NCBI GenBank assembly: GCA_014529385.2
Contig: CM043958.1
Coordinates: 121,550,817 to 121,614,816, forward strand
Direction: 5' to 3'
Origin: Adiantum capillus-veneris
Lineage: Eukaryota > Streptophyta > Polypodiopsida > Polypodiales > Pteridaceae
DNA: 64,000 bases
Shown in pieces: positions 33,101-43,172 of the stretch. Made by a program: the position numbers and the translations under genes. Under the pieces are notes generated by a model, which was given only the letters and a program-made list of their open reading frames with translations, ran no database searches and had not been told where the DNA came from. How positions within the stretch are numbered: position 1 is the first letter of the stretch; every line of letters starts with the position of its first letter.

Positions 33101-33393
33101 ACCTTTCGTGTCAGCTGCTTAAGAAAATCTGTAGGACTCTCTTAGCTTGCATTGAAGTGTTCGCGCCAGATAAAGCCACGACCTCGAGTCTACTATCGAC
33201 GGCCGACACAGTGACTGATATGATATATGATCTTTCATTGCAGCCTTCTCCAAAAGTGTTGCACCTCCTATACCAGAGGATTATGTTTTTGCCTAGCTTC
33301 CACATGCAAACATTCGAAGAAGCTTTCTACACCGGCTTTTTCACCCACGAAAGCAAAATATTCGGCCCAACCTTGACCATCGGCAAACTATGA
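30172..33393 (+). CDS. Element B additional ORF: 1073-residue coiled-coil protein of unknown function
   Basis: The longest intact frame of element B. Residues 1-280 form a globular-looking domain (TIKDALAEAEPFDI, ADLHRFFTSRPSDV, LYNQFLHICRKRPQKY, ITWALKSNMPKEVNY). Residues 280-560 are Glu/Lys-rich and probably disordered. Residues 564-755 are strongly heptad-like (AELQRKLEDAM, RERMEDDLEAAKDEL, LEDQVRSLQREL), a long coiled coil. Residues 817-1073 form a second conserved domain (EEWMQPSLPFPLMK, LQPRWRKGWLNKYPAYL, LTGTIKLFTGSPDLSC, RIMFLPSFHMQTFEEAFY). No signal peptide, membrane span or Env-like feature is visible. Its homologue in A (38701-42137) is broken. The gene occupies the env position between pol and the 3' PPT; the function is unknown. 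Confidence 0.8.
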   Translation: MDSAKLSAMKRKRPTIKDALAEAEPFDIPAETLKPTKTWVEEAVLEQEGIKIYQGTFKDPQGQAVDIPMILQELVDYSRSENISRYLERADLHRFFTSRPSDVDTRRVYELATSIQKDGKATLTAIDGEKVEVQITPQLIADALKLNNKGSSVRERREAIEVYGSKKQNATYGDMADQRAATLCRLYNQFLHICRKRPQKYTTPPHAIATTITWALKSNMPKEVNYAQHIHEQVIAMHNEKPKYIGGAEVLTRIAYEAIGARDQWPKVPSQNEWLREADEEEEQPEVSKRASTRARRKLEIVSEPEENVDEPLMKKAKKKVAPKQTKSQKAARMERLVEQFRAERALKGDFEEKWVPDPTKVGTSSARPHVDQYDQYIRAYEESQAILKQQPVEPYTEEEVQLLKAKLKKDDKGKKKVDESTEPQEKDGQANKGKAKMTEDNQPSFTDVPSPKKTEIIVEETTVEMDTAGMEKPEVGTKEKEIDPIQQKKNDYEDLVAIGYTEEEALEAVYGITLQKQEDRRGTEEKIKSTKESEEKLDEQNVLEEPKPVEVVAEKDLDEDEKDMHMVHELLNKIKERSKAKEVEIETTKQREAELQRKLEDAMTESESHKASLYDAENERDGLILQLAEASREVTSAQEARERMEDDLEAAKDELIELRERVTLQERTITRLRTTPRASRAGTEQEGALVPALEDQVRSLQRELRLEQVQRLHIAEGSLAAEERLTLENQTLRTENETLCKQLQDLQEQQRRETETPQEESGGAAIELPETGQATTIEDPAPVHEVASTSGISEEEEQRLHDQIAKSTKESAKAEMEWERRLLISIRLQGLDTKVLHEEWMQPSLPFPLMKFEVIKTKKRIEEEQYVALYEGDITKEEQSKKIVDLQPRWRKGWLNKYPAYLIYLVEAPKEIREDATFCPVPRVRSWKEHGRIVEKKPNWLNYPRMLGPKAGERIGKAYMVKTLTGTIKLFTGSPDLSCQLLKKICRTLLACIEVFAPDKATTSSLLSTADTVTDMIYDLSLQPSPKVLHLLYQRIMFLPSFHMQTFEEAFYTGFFTHESKIFGPTLTIGKL

Positions 33394-33475
33394 TACGAAT
33401 CACATTTGCAGATGCTCAAGACGACAGGACTTTATTGACCAAGCATAAAAGTCATGTCAGGGACGACATGAACGC
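33394..33475 (+). other. Element B 3' untranslated segment
   Basis: A short stretch between the ORF stop and the PPT. The block CAGGGACGACATGA just before the purine tract is also present at the same place in A (about 42160), indicating a conserved context for plus-strand priming. Confidence 0.6.
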
Positions 33476-33487
33476 GGAGGGGGGGAG
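33476..33487 (+). promoter_or_regulatory. Element B 3' polypurine tract
   Basis: GGAGGGGGGGAG directly abuts the TG of the 3' LTR. It is identical to the core of the internal tract at 27374-27385. Confidence 0.9.
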
Positions 33488-34434
33488 TGTTGAGCCAGCA
33501 GAGGATCACACCCACATTTTTGCTCACACTCATCATTTTTGTAACCATTGATTGTAATAAATGTCTTTCCGACATTGATTTTGAATCGAGCCATTCATTA
33601 AGTAACGGGACTCAATTGAGTTTCCAGCTTGTAATCCCGAAGTAATTTCAATTGCCGATGTAATTAGTTAGAGATGTTCTCACCTCCAAGGCTGAGGTAT
33701 ATAAGCCAAAGTTTTGTAACCTAAAGAAGATTCAGATTATTAATCAAAGTGAGTTTTTGAGCGCCATGACTGTGTCTGAGAGAGAGTGAGTGAGAGAGAG
33801 AGAGAGTGTCTTATCTACTTGCTACGCGAGCTACGGAGCCGCCATTGGAGAAGAGACACCGCCATTGTGTTAGCAACGGCGAGAGCTACGCACTGATACC
33901 AAGAGTGCGCGCTATCGGCTTCTATGTGTGGTAAGTTCCTACGAGCTTCGGTGTGAGTTTTCTTCCAACTCGTGTGTCGGAATAGAGCGTGCAACATATC
34001 TATAGAACCACAACGAGTAGAGCTACGCATTAGTACCATCGGGGTCAAGTTTCGGTCACCTGTATTTTTCGGCCTGTCTTCATACGCGTTTACCGCACGG
34101 AGTGATTATAGGTTGATTTTGCAGTTCAAGTCTTAAGGGTGTTGTTCTTACCTAGTGTATAGACTTCCCCTTGAGTTTGAGATGGATTCAATGATTCTAG
34201 ATCCTGTTTCGTATAGCATTCGTTCGTAGTACGGATTTCAGTCACTTGCGTATTTTAGAACTTAGATTTGATTTCCTTAGTAGTGATTGTCATTAGAAGG
34301 TCGAGTAGGTGATTTGACACCCACCTAGTTGTTTCCATGCGCCTGCGGGTCAAGCTTCGTCCTCGTCTGACAAATTCTGTTGTTGGTTGAGTTCTCGCTA
34401 TTTAGCTTCCGCTAGCGGCGTAACCGCCTTAACA
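33488..34434 (+). repeat. Element B second (3') LTR
   Basis: A 947-bp LTR, TGTTGAGCC...CTTAACA, about 99% identical by eye to 15389-16337. It is followed not by flanking DNA but by a PBS and the B leader, so it also acts as the 5' LTR of a truncated tandem copy. TATATAAG lies at 33698-33705. Confidence 0.93.
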
Positions 34435-35749
34435 TTTGGCGCCGCTGCCGGGGACGAGAGCCCTAAGTAGGTGACCTTAGACTAATCCTACGAGGTGAGT
34501 CGTATAAACTACTTTGTATACTTTAGTTAAAAAAGATCTAGGAGTGGTGGACTCCGAAGATCTCGAGAGATACTAGGAAGTGGGGTATTCCTGGGTCTTC
34601 CGTGTTGACAGTATTTTTAGTTTAGCTTAGATTGGTTTGTTGTTTTGTTGGTGTTGAGTGATTGTTGATAGAAGAAGAATTTGCTAGTCCGTGAGTGGCA
34701 GTGGATCTCTTTAAAATCACAATTACCAAACCCATTTTATGATTAGGAATAGCTTAGGTAGGACTTCATTTGATCCTGATCTAGAGCTAATAATCATTGG
34801 AGTATTTGCTTGATATGGTTGATTGCATGTTAGATCACTAAACCGTCGAGTTAGTAGTGAAACTTGCAATAAACAAAAGTCAGAGAAATTTTCTGTGTAT
34901 CTGGGAGTTGCTGAGCACTTGAGAAAGCTTTAGGAAGGATTCTGTGCCAAAAAACTGGAAATCTGCAACTTTAGACATCATACGCGTATGATGTCTAAAT
35001 GACCAAACAGAGACCAAAACAGAAATTTTGACTTTACCAGAGCGTTCAAAAGGGGGGTTATATCCTAATTTCAACTTAAAACAAGAGCATTAACACTCAA
35101 AGAAACCCGAAAAGACAAGTCGGAGTCCAAGAAACGCAAAGAATAGGAAATTTTGGATTCAGATCTTGTTTTTACATTCAAACCTGACAAAAACACTTGA
35201 AACTCAATTGTAAACATTGGAGAAGGCTTAAAACCAAAAATAGTCAAAATCTGGGAAAAAAGACATCATATGCGTATAATGTCTTTTAGCACATCCACTG
35301 CTTAATTTTGATATCTGACCTGACCAGATTGTTACAAACACTGTAGAAAGCATAAATATCAAGTTCTGACCCAAATTGATGAAAAAGACATCATACGCGT
35401 ATGATGTCTTTGACCTAATTTTGGACATATTTTGATACTTTGCTAACACAGATCCATTGTAATAGCTGTCTAGAGGTTATATTTCAAGTTTCATCCCATT
35501 TGTATCACAATTGACCCAAAAAACAAGTTAAAAGCGGAAAATTGCCAAGAAAAGCCTAAATTAGCCATAACTTGCTCAAACAGAGTTCAAACTGAATTTT
35601 GTGAGTGGACAGAGCATAAGGGGGCTACTGAGAGTGAGTATAACCAAAATAGTCTAAATCTGTGAAAAAAGACATCATACGCGTATAATGTCTTTTTCAG
35701 CATAACTGCAACAAAATTCTCACTTGATGAAACAGAAGTTGTCCAACTG
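34435..35749 (+). mobile_element. Truncated tandem copy of the element B leader
   Basis: Nearly identical to 16338-17650, including the PBS (34437-34453) and all four palindromes. It breaks off at 35749, 110 bases before Gag would start, and joins element A sequence. It is the remnant of a second, head-to-tail copy sharing the middle LTR. Confidence 0.9.
34973..35693. repeat. Palindrome cluster B1' (copy of B1)
   Basis: Copies start at 34973 (perfect), 35261 (two mismatched pairs), 35386 (perfect) and 35670 (one mismatch), with spacings 288, 125 and 284 bp. The 35261 copy has an extra C-to-T change in the core relative to 17163, so it has decayed since the duplication. Confidence 0.95.
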
Positions 35750-35890
35750 TCCACAGAAACAACTACGGCTATATCAACAGTAGCGTCAAAGACACTACCT
35801 TTTGTAAGAAAGACAATTAAACAGAGAGTAGTAGAGTTACAACTGTTACTTGCAAAGAAAACAGAGAACCTTGACGGCGAATGCCAATAA
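35750..35890 (+). pseudogene. Element A PR2 polyprotein, C-terminal end
   Basis: Resumption of element A after B: STETTTAISTVASK, then IKQRVVELQLLLAKK, ending in TAA at 35888-35890. It matches the end of the B frame (SIKQRAALLERLL). The Trp-repeat section expected before it is missing, lost when the B tandem copy was truncated. Confidence 0.7.
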
Positions 35891-36058
35891 GCATCTTGCT
35901 TATACCCTTCTCTTGCACAACATTAATTTTTTTTATGCATTGACCGAGTATGCATAAATTAGGGCCACATTAATCGGCCAAGCATTAGCACAAATTTTTC
36001 AACCTATGCATGGCACATACTCCTAGGCGATACCTGGTCGTTCGGGAGGACTCCAGCT

Positions 36059-36071
36059 AGGAGGGGGGAGG
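36059..36071 (+). promoter_or_regulatory. Internal polypurine tract of element A
   Basis: AGGAGGGGGGAGG, preceded by GGGAGGACTCCAGCT, at the same place as 27373-27386 in B. It closely matches A's own 3' PPT at 42178-42187. Confidence 0.6.
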
Positions 36072-38700
36072 CATTCTCAAAATGCGGAACCAATAGCAGG
36101 AAGAGCAAAAAAGGGCATGATTTTCACCTATTTTAAGGGTTGTTGTTTGATTGCGAAATTTTCTGGACTAACCCAAGTACATATGCCCTTATATAGCATG
36201 TATCTATAGGTATATGGGACCAAACGCCAAATCAAGCTCCTAGGTGTGTGTATATAAGTAGAAATAGCCATTTTTTGGGCGAAATATTGGTAAAACGCAG
36301 AAATACGGCCATAAAAATTGCATGTGAGTTTATATAATGTTTTGCAGTGATGTTTGTGATTTATTATGATTTTTGGGGATTTTTTTGGGTTTGATTTGCT
36401 ATTTTCCTTTTAGTTTTGCTAATTTTCGGCAGAAAAACTTCAAAAATACAAAAAGAAGGTGAAAAACAGTCATAATGAAAAACAAAAAATATGGGGATGA
36501 TCAGTGACTATAGGACAACCTATGGTACAGTGGGGGTGCAATTATGAGACTGGAGCGGATAGCGTGTTTTGGCCAGATTTTGATCGAAATGCCAAATTTC
36601 TGGTAAACAGAGCAAATGGAGTCCAAATCAAGAAATTTTTGAGCCTAAACCGCATCTCGCAAGAAGTTGGGAGCACATACCAAATTTTATGAAAAGTGGT
36701 TCGGGGACCTCCATTATAAGAAATTTTCACCTCATTTTTAGCTCATTTTCACTATTGACATTTGAGAGAGAGCTTTGGCACCTAGAGCGAGCGGAACTTC
36801 CAGCAGCTTCTACGAAGCGTACGACTACTCGACAGGCTTCAGACATGAGAGGTAGGCTCACCACCTTGAGATTTTCGCGCATGTTTGTCGTTTTGTCGCA
36901 AAAACTAGCGTAGGGTTCACACACAAAGCGGGCAGTAGAGACCTACAAGTAGAAGCGGCCACCTAACGGCTAACCCAAAAGCAACGAGACTTCATCGGCA
37001 GCTTACCCTAGCATAGAAGACCAATCTTGGATGTCCAAAGGCAGTAGAAAACCATCGAGAAAAACCCTAATTCCTAGAATCCCGCAAGAGGCCACCAAAT
37101 GGGAAATTGGCGAAAAGGCGCCCAAATGCTACTAAAATTCATGGGTAGGAGCATCCCAACATGCTCGACAAGTCTATGTAGCTCACATGACCAAAAGATG
37201 ACCCAAAGTGGCACTAAACTTCAGAAACGGCATCAGACACACAAAGCGTCAAATAGCTCTCTCGGACAAACCGCATGTCCGTTTGCCACCAAACTTCACA
37301 AGCGGCTTTCCTGGACCATCAAAAACCAAGTCCTATGGTGGTAGACCACCACAAATCATCGAAGATATGTAAACGCAACCACGGGTGCTTCTAAAGCGAC
37401 AAATTGCCAAATGAAGCTCCGGTGACAAAAACCATACGGCAAGTATCCCCAAGGGATCGAGAAGCTATGGAGACCAACATCAAGAAATTTCATCGCCAAA
37501 AAGAACTCCAAAAGTTAGAAAATGGCTCGGAGGCTCTGAAATCCACACAAGGAGTTACTTTCTATCCATTTGACTTTTTTGTTGAAATTAGGCTTAAAAG
37601 GGACTCAGGGGGACTAAGGGCAGGCACTAGTGACAAATTCCATGAAAAAATCATCAGGAGACATCTTACGCGTAGGATGTCTCAAGGGCATTTCAGGGCA
37701 CAGATCCCAACATTTTTCATCACACACATTTTCTGAATGACCTTTACATGCTAGCCACCAAGTTTCATCACATTTGGACCAAAATTGACCTCATATGCAT
37801 GAAAAACGCAAAGTTAGGGCATAGAGGCAATAATGGGCCATAGACCTACCAAAACTTGTCCAAATCACATGAAACTTGCACAACACATTCACAAGCACAT
37901 AACCAACCAATCTGTGTGGTCAGAAGCAAAAATTGATGAAGTAGGCATCCTATGCATAGGATGTCTATTTGACATTTTTGGCCTACAGAGGGTGTTTGTC
38001 CATTCCAGATCCAATCACATCATCTTCAAGAGCTCATATACCAAGTTTGAAGCCATTCTAATCATTTTTGACCCCAAACACCTTCAAGATACACTTTTTG
38101 AGCTCAAAAACACTACACAAGCTCTTACCGGCATCAATTCTTGTCCAAATGAAAATCCAAGAGCATGGACATGTTCCATATGCCAAGGACTACCCACATA
38201 ACAAATCCCATGCCATTTTGATGAAAAAGACATCCTACGTGTAGGATGTCTCCAGCATATTTTTGACCTTCTGTGCAAAGAGTGACATCATGGGAGCCAA
38301 TACCATGGTGCAATGAGCCCATATATCAATTTTCAACCCATTTGGACATCACTTGCTACCTGTTATAGACTTTCTACCCAATTTGTGACCTAAAGCCTGA
38401 ATCAGCCCAAAAATCCACTTTTTGATGCCCAAATCCAAATCCAAGCACATAGCCATGTTCCACAGGCCAAGGACTACCAGCATGTCAAGTATCACCCAAT
38501 TCTGATGAAAAAGAAATCCTACGCGTAGGATGTCTAAATGGAATTTTTTGGCCAGAATTGCACTGTGAGCACATGCACAGTTTCACAAGTTCCTTTTAAG
38601 CTTTATTTTCAATTTTCAAGTCATTTGGATAGATAAAACTCAGTTTCTCAGCTAATATGGAAAAAACGCTAACATCGGACTACTGAGTGCAACAGGATCT
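36072..38700 (+). other. Element A intergenic spacer before the coiled-coil ORF
   Basis: About 2.6 kb without a credible gene, homologous in patches to 27387-30171 of B. It ends with palindrome cluster A2 in roughly 284-bp units. Paired spacers (for example 38145-38227 and 38420-38511) share a CATGTTCCA..GCCAAGGACTACC block, showing they are diverged tandem repeats. Confidence 0.75.
37659..38535. repeat. Palindrome cluster A2 (4 copies at 284-285 bp spacing)
   Basis: Copies start at 37659, 37943, 38228 and 38512, spaced 284, 285 and 284 bp. Each has one mismatch outside or inside the core. The 37943 copy has core ATGCAT in place of ACGCGT, two symmetrical changes that keep the palindrome. 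The cluster ends 166 bp before the coiled-coil ORF. Confidence 0.95.
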
Positions 38701-41700
38701 ATGGCAGCTGCAAAGTCACTGGCAAAGAAGAAAAGAATGACCATAAAAGATTACCTAGAAGAGGTAGAGCCCTTCGTCATACGAGAAGGAACTCTAAAGC
38801 CAACAAGCACATGGATCCAAGAAGAACTTCTGAGTCCAATGATCTAAAGATTTACCAAGACGTGTTCAAAGACACCGACGGAAATGTGATAGAGCTACCA
38901 ATGTTACCGTGAGAACTCAATGAGTTCGTCAGAAGCAAGATGGCAGAGTATTTGGAGAAGATTGATCTCCACAATTACTTTGAAGCGGTTCCAACAGGTA
39001 TTGATATAAAAAGAGTCTGGGAATTTGTGACAACAATAGAAGAAGATGGAGTGGCTAGAGTAACAGATCTGTTGGGCAAGCCAGGCACTGAGATTCTAAT
39101 CACAGAAAGAGTAGTGGCAGCTGCACTAGACCTCTCCAACAAGGGGGATAGTGTAACCAAAAGAAGAGACGAAGTAAAGGTGTACAATGAAAAGAAAGCC
39201 AACTATACCTTTGAAGATATTGCCAACCCCAAAGTGGCAATCAAGAGCTAGCTGTACAATCAATATTTCCATATGTGTACAAAGTGGCCACAAAAGTACA
39301 GGATGCCGCCTGCAGCAATTGCCACAACATTCACCTGGGCAATGCAGAAAAGCAAGCCGAAGATCATCAATTATGCAGCTTATGTACATGATAATTTGGT
39401 GAAGATGGGCAACAAGAATCCCACATACATCGTGCCGGGTGAGCTAATCACGAAGGTGATTTATAGGGCATTGCACGCCAAGGGAAGATGGCCCGACCCT
39501 CCATCACAAACTGACTGGCTGAGGCTCAAAGAAGATAAAGAAGATGAGTAACCAAAAGCACCAAGGGTGGCAACCCGTTTGAAACGCCGGTTAGAAACCG
39601 TGCAAGAGGAGCAACTAGAGCAGAAGAAAGGAAAGAAAGAATCTGCCCAAGTGCTAGCAAAAGAAATGAAATCATAGAAAGCTGCACGACTAGAGCGGCT
39701 GATGGAAAGCTTCAGGGCAGAAAGAGCCCTCAAAGGAGATTTAGACGAGCTATGGAAGTCGTCTCTAGAAGCAATGTTGGGATCATCCCAAAGGGTGCAC
39801 AAAGACAGATTTGATGATTACATTAAGAATTTTGAGATTCTTGATGCCACAACAGAGAATATCCCACATGTGCCCTTTACAGAAGAGGAAGTGGAGCAAG
39901 TCCGACAAAAACTTCTAGAAGAGCAGGAGGGCCAAGAGAGAGAAAGGAAGACCAAGGCGGACAGATATTTCAAGAAAAAGCCGATAACTCCACCGGCCAG
40001 CCCTGAGTCCAGCCCACTGCCTTCACCACTTCCTCGTAGCCCCCCACAAGAAGACAAAGAGGAGCAAGACAAACCAGAAGAACAAGAAGAGGCCAAGCAA
40101 GAGCAAAGCCAGGAGCAGGAACCAAAGGAAAAGACTAAGCCTAAAAGTGGGAAACCAGAGCCAAATGAGTCATACAACACATTTCTAGACTTGCTAGCGG
40201 CCGGATACACAAAAGAAGAGGCTGCCACAGTCGCATTCAGCTTGGCAAGAACGGGGAACAAAGAGCAAATGCACAGCATACGGTTAGTAGAGCTAAAGGA
40301 GATGGCCACTGATACAGTGGACCTGCACCCGCCCACCAATGATTGGGATGTGGTGATGACAAAGCTAACCGAGATAAGAGCCCAGCCAATGGCCTCAAAA
40401 AGTGAAAAGGCAACTCTCAAAGCCAATGAAGTGTAGATAAAGCTGAAAGTTGACACTTTACAAAAGCAAAGCCAAAGGCAGATAGAGAGAGAAGCAGAGT
40501 TGCAAGCCAGTCTGGCAAGGGCATTGCAAAGATGCCAAGAAATGGAAAGAAAAAATCAGGCAGCAGCCCAAAGACTGCAAGGAGCCGAAGAGGAGTATAA
40601 ACAACTCAGCAAGTCATTGACAGATGCAGAGAGGGAAAGGGATAACATAACCCTACAACTTGCTGAGGAGTCCAAGGAAGTAGAGGCCATGAGAAATGCC
40701 AAGGAAAAGGCAGAAATAGACCAGGAGGCTAGCCAGGATGAGGTCCTTGAGCTCAAGGACCAGCTTATAATTAAAGATCAAACCATCCAGCGGCTACGGG
40801 CATCTCCTGCCAGAGTCAGAGTTACTAGCTCGACTCACACCACTACAGAAAGCCAGATCTATGAAGAACAGATGAAAGAGCTTCAGAAAGAGTTAACTTT
40901 AGAGAAAAAACAAAGGTTAATGATGGCGGAAGGGTCCGTGGTTATGCAAACACGCATAGAAGAAGAGAAAAAAGCAATGCAAGATGAGCTATAAATTATC
41001 AAGAGAAAGCTCGAGGAGGTGGAAAAGGTAAACGCCGAATTGAATGACCTCCTCGTGAACATGGGAGAAGAAGCCAAAGCGGAGAAACAGATGCTCCTAA
41101 AGCAGATAGAAGAGCTGAGAGGACAGCAAGCAGAAGAGCAAGTAGGCACAGGGCCGACAACCATGGAAGGCATAGACCTAGAGAACGTGGCAGATCCTGT
41201 GGACACACCCATGCAAGAGGAAATCCTAGTAGGACCCTCTCAAGAGCCACAAGATCTGATGCAAGAAGAGGAAGAGAAGCTGCGCAAGGCCATAGAGGCA
41301 AAAATAAGAGAAACGGCCAAGGAAGCCTTGGAATGGGATCAGAGGGTTTTTAAATCCATTACCATTCAGAAGATCGATGCCATCAACCTCTGGCACGAAT
41401 GGCTACAACCCTCTCTCCCATATCCTTTGCTAAAATATGAAGCCGCCACTATCAACAAGAGGATTAGAGAAGAGCCAACAGTGCCACTCTACACAACAGA
41501 TATCTCCCAGCATGAAGGGGCCATGTTAATAGTCGACTCCCAGCCCAGGTGGAGAAAAGCATGGCTGACTAAGTACCCACAGTACCTAATCCATCTGGTA
41601 GAGGCACCCAAACTCATCAGAGATAATCTAAGCTTCTGCAGTCTACCAAGGATACAGACGTGGAAGGCCTAGGAGATACTACAAAGAAGCCAACCCACTT

Positions 41701-42137
41701 GGATGAACTATCCGAAGCTGCAAGACTTGAAGGCAGGCGAGAGAATAAGTGTTCAATACATGGTAAAAACCCTAACGGGTGCCATCAAATTGTTCACTGG
41801 CTCGCCTGACCTTTCTTGCATAATGATGAGGAAGATCTGCAAAATCCTCCTTTTGGCAGTTTTTGAGACGTTCAAAGTGGGCCAGGTGACAGATAGTATC
41901 TTCTTCTTTCAAGATACTTACAGATGTGCATATGATCTGTCTGGTCAGCCTTCCAAGGAGGTGATACATGCATTGTATCAAAGGATAATGTTTCTGCCAT
42001 CCTATCACCTCCAGGCCTTTGAAGAAGCGTTCTACACCGGCTTCTTCACCATAAACACTGATATATTCGGCCCAACACTGCTAGATTTACATGCAAGATA
42101 TGAGTCGCTGCTCAAGATGCGCGAAATCATAAGATGA
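38701..42137 (+). pseudogene. Element A homologue of the coiled-coil ORF (broken)
   Basis: Starts ATG at 38701 (AKSLAKKKRMTIKDYLEEVEP) and follows the B protein throughout: DLHNYFEAVPTGIDIKRV, FHMCTKWPQKYRMP, a Pro/Glu-rich central part (39960-40140), heptad repeats (40500-40990) and the C-terminal domain (EWLQPSLPYPLLKYE, QPRWRKAWLTKYPQYL, KTLTGAIKLFTGSPDLSC, FEEAFYTGFFT). Frame loss near 38830 and stops near 38910, 39250, 39550, 39676, 40435, 40993 and 41671 kill it. Despite divergence, the terminal domains are well kept, which suggests past selection on them. Confidence 0.85.
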
Positions 42138-42177
42138 AGAAGCAGCTCAATAGCCACATCAGGGACGACATGAGCAA

Positions 42178-42187
42178 GGAGGGGGAG
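42178..42187 (+). promoter_or_regulatory. Element A 3' polypurine tract
   Basis: GGAGGGGGAG immediately before the TG of the LTR at 42188, after the conserved CAGGGACGACATGAG block. Confidence 0.88.
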
Positions 42188-43116
42188 TGTTAGAAGCTGG
42201 ACACACCCTACGGAAATTGACTTTTCGACAGATTATCAATTTTTGTAATTATTCATTTATTGAGAAAACTTGACATTTCACCTTGTAAATATTAGGGCTT
42301 ACAGAAGTTTCCAGATTGTATTCCAGTTTTGATAGTTAGATTGAGTAGATGGTTGATTTGGAACTTTAGGGTTTGAGAATTGTAAGGTATTTATACCAGT
42401 TTTTGACCTTAATGAAAGACCTTTTGTCATTTAAAAAAAAGTTTTAAGTCTGTGAGTGAGCGTACTGTGTACGAGAGAGAGTGTGAGCTTCATCTTGACG
42501 CTACATGTGCACCGGTGGTCGGAATCGAGTGCAGAGAAGTGTAGCGTGTTGCCCCTGACGAGAGCTATGCGCAGATACCTACATTGCGTGCGTATGGTCC
42601 GATTTTGCGAGCTCCTTCTACGAGCTTCATCTGGTGATTTGGTGAGCATACGTTGTCCGATTTTGCATTGCAGCATATCCACGCGTTCACATTGAGTAGA
42701 GCTACACATTAGGCACTTTAGATTTTGGAAATGAAGACCTTCAAATTTCGGACAGACATCCTATATGATTTTGCACCAGGTGTTTTGGGTTGGGGTTTTG
42801 GCTCATAGACCTTAGGGAGAGCGACCTATTGGTGTTAGTAGGGTCTCCTTCAAGTTCTGTGATGTTTCGAGATCGTTTGATGGGTGTTCGGCTCTAGAAA
42901 GTGTTGTAGGAAGTTTCCTCTTATGCACTCTTGAAGGCTGTGACTTAGACATTGGGTAGAGACCTCTGTAGGAATTAGTTAGGAGTCGGTCGAGTGTAGG
43001 TTGACACCTTATGCTTGCTTCCATGCGCCTGCCGGTAGAGCTTCATCCTTAGCTGATAAATCTTGTTAGGTGAGTTCTCGCTGTGCTGACGTCCGTCGCG
43101 GTGTATCCGTCCAACA
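42188..43116 (+). repeat. LTR-A array copy 1
   Basis: Starts TGTTAGAAGC, ends CCAACA; 929 bp. It follows the true PPT and so is the original 3' LTR of A, or its heir. It is followed by a 56-bp spacer, not by host DNA. Confidence 0.9.
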
Positions 43117-43172
43117 TTGAAAAAGCAGCTGAACAGCCATGTCGGGGACGACATGAGCAAGGAGGGGGGGAG
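43117..43172 (+). repeat. 56-bp spacer 1 (internal-region remnant with PPT)
   Basis: Two or three bases of the PBS start are fused to the last part of the internal region (AAGCAGCTGAACAGCC, GGGACGACATGAGCAAGGAG) including a purine tract. The spacers at 44102-44157, 45098-45153 and 46080-46135 have the same length and the same junction. Confidence 0.9.

Larger units (their letters stand above)
15389..35749 (+). mobile_element. Element B: Ty3/gypsy element with tandem partial copy
   Basis: A complete LTR-internal-LTR unit (15389-34434, 19 kb) followed by a second copy of the leader (34435-35749) that ends abruptly. It is inserted in the second-protease frame of element A. The two LTRs differ at only about a dozen places in 948 bp, so B is younger than A and D. 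The content is Gag, protease 1, RT, RNase H, integrase with two zinc modules, protease 2, Trp repeats, coiled-coil ORF. It looks like the non-chromoviral Tat/Athila side of gypsy from the RT N-terminal FAWSYKDLKGVDP block and overall size. Confidence 0.88.

Noticed and set aside
30172-33393. Calling the coiled-coil ORF an envelope gene
   Set aside because: It is in the env position, but no signal peptide, transmembrane span or cleavage motif is visible.
9861-38535. CTGATGA directly before some palindromes, suggesting hammerhead ribozymes
   Set aside because: The palindrome could mimic stem II, but no GAAA follows it and B copies read TTGATGA, so the core is not conserved.
8996-38535. Phased short repeats as a possible CRISPR array
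   Set aside because: The spacing is far too long, the repeats are perfect palindromes inside plant LTR elements, and spacers are homologous to each other, not unique.
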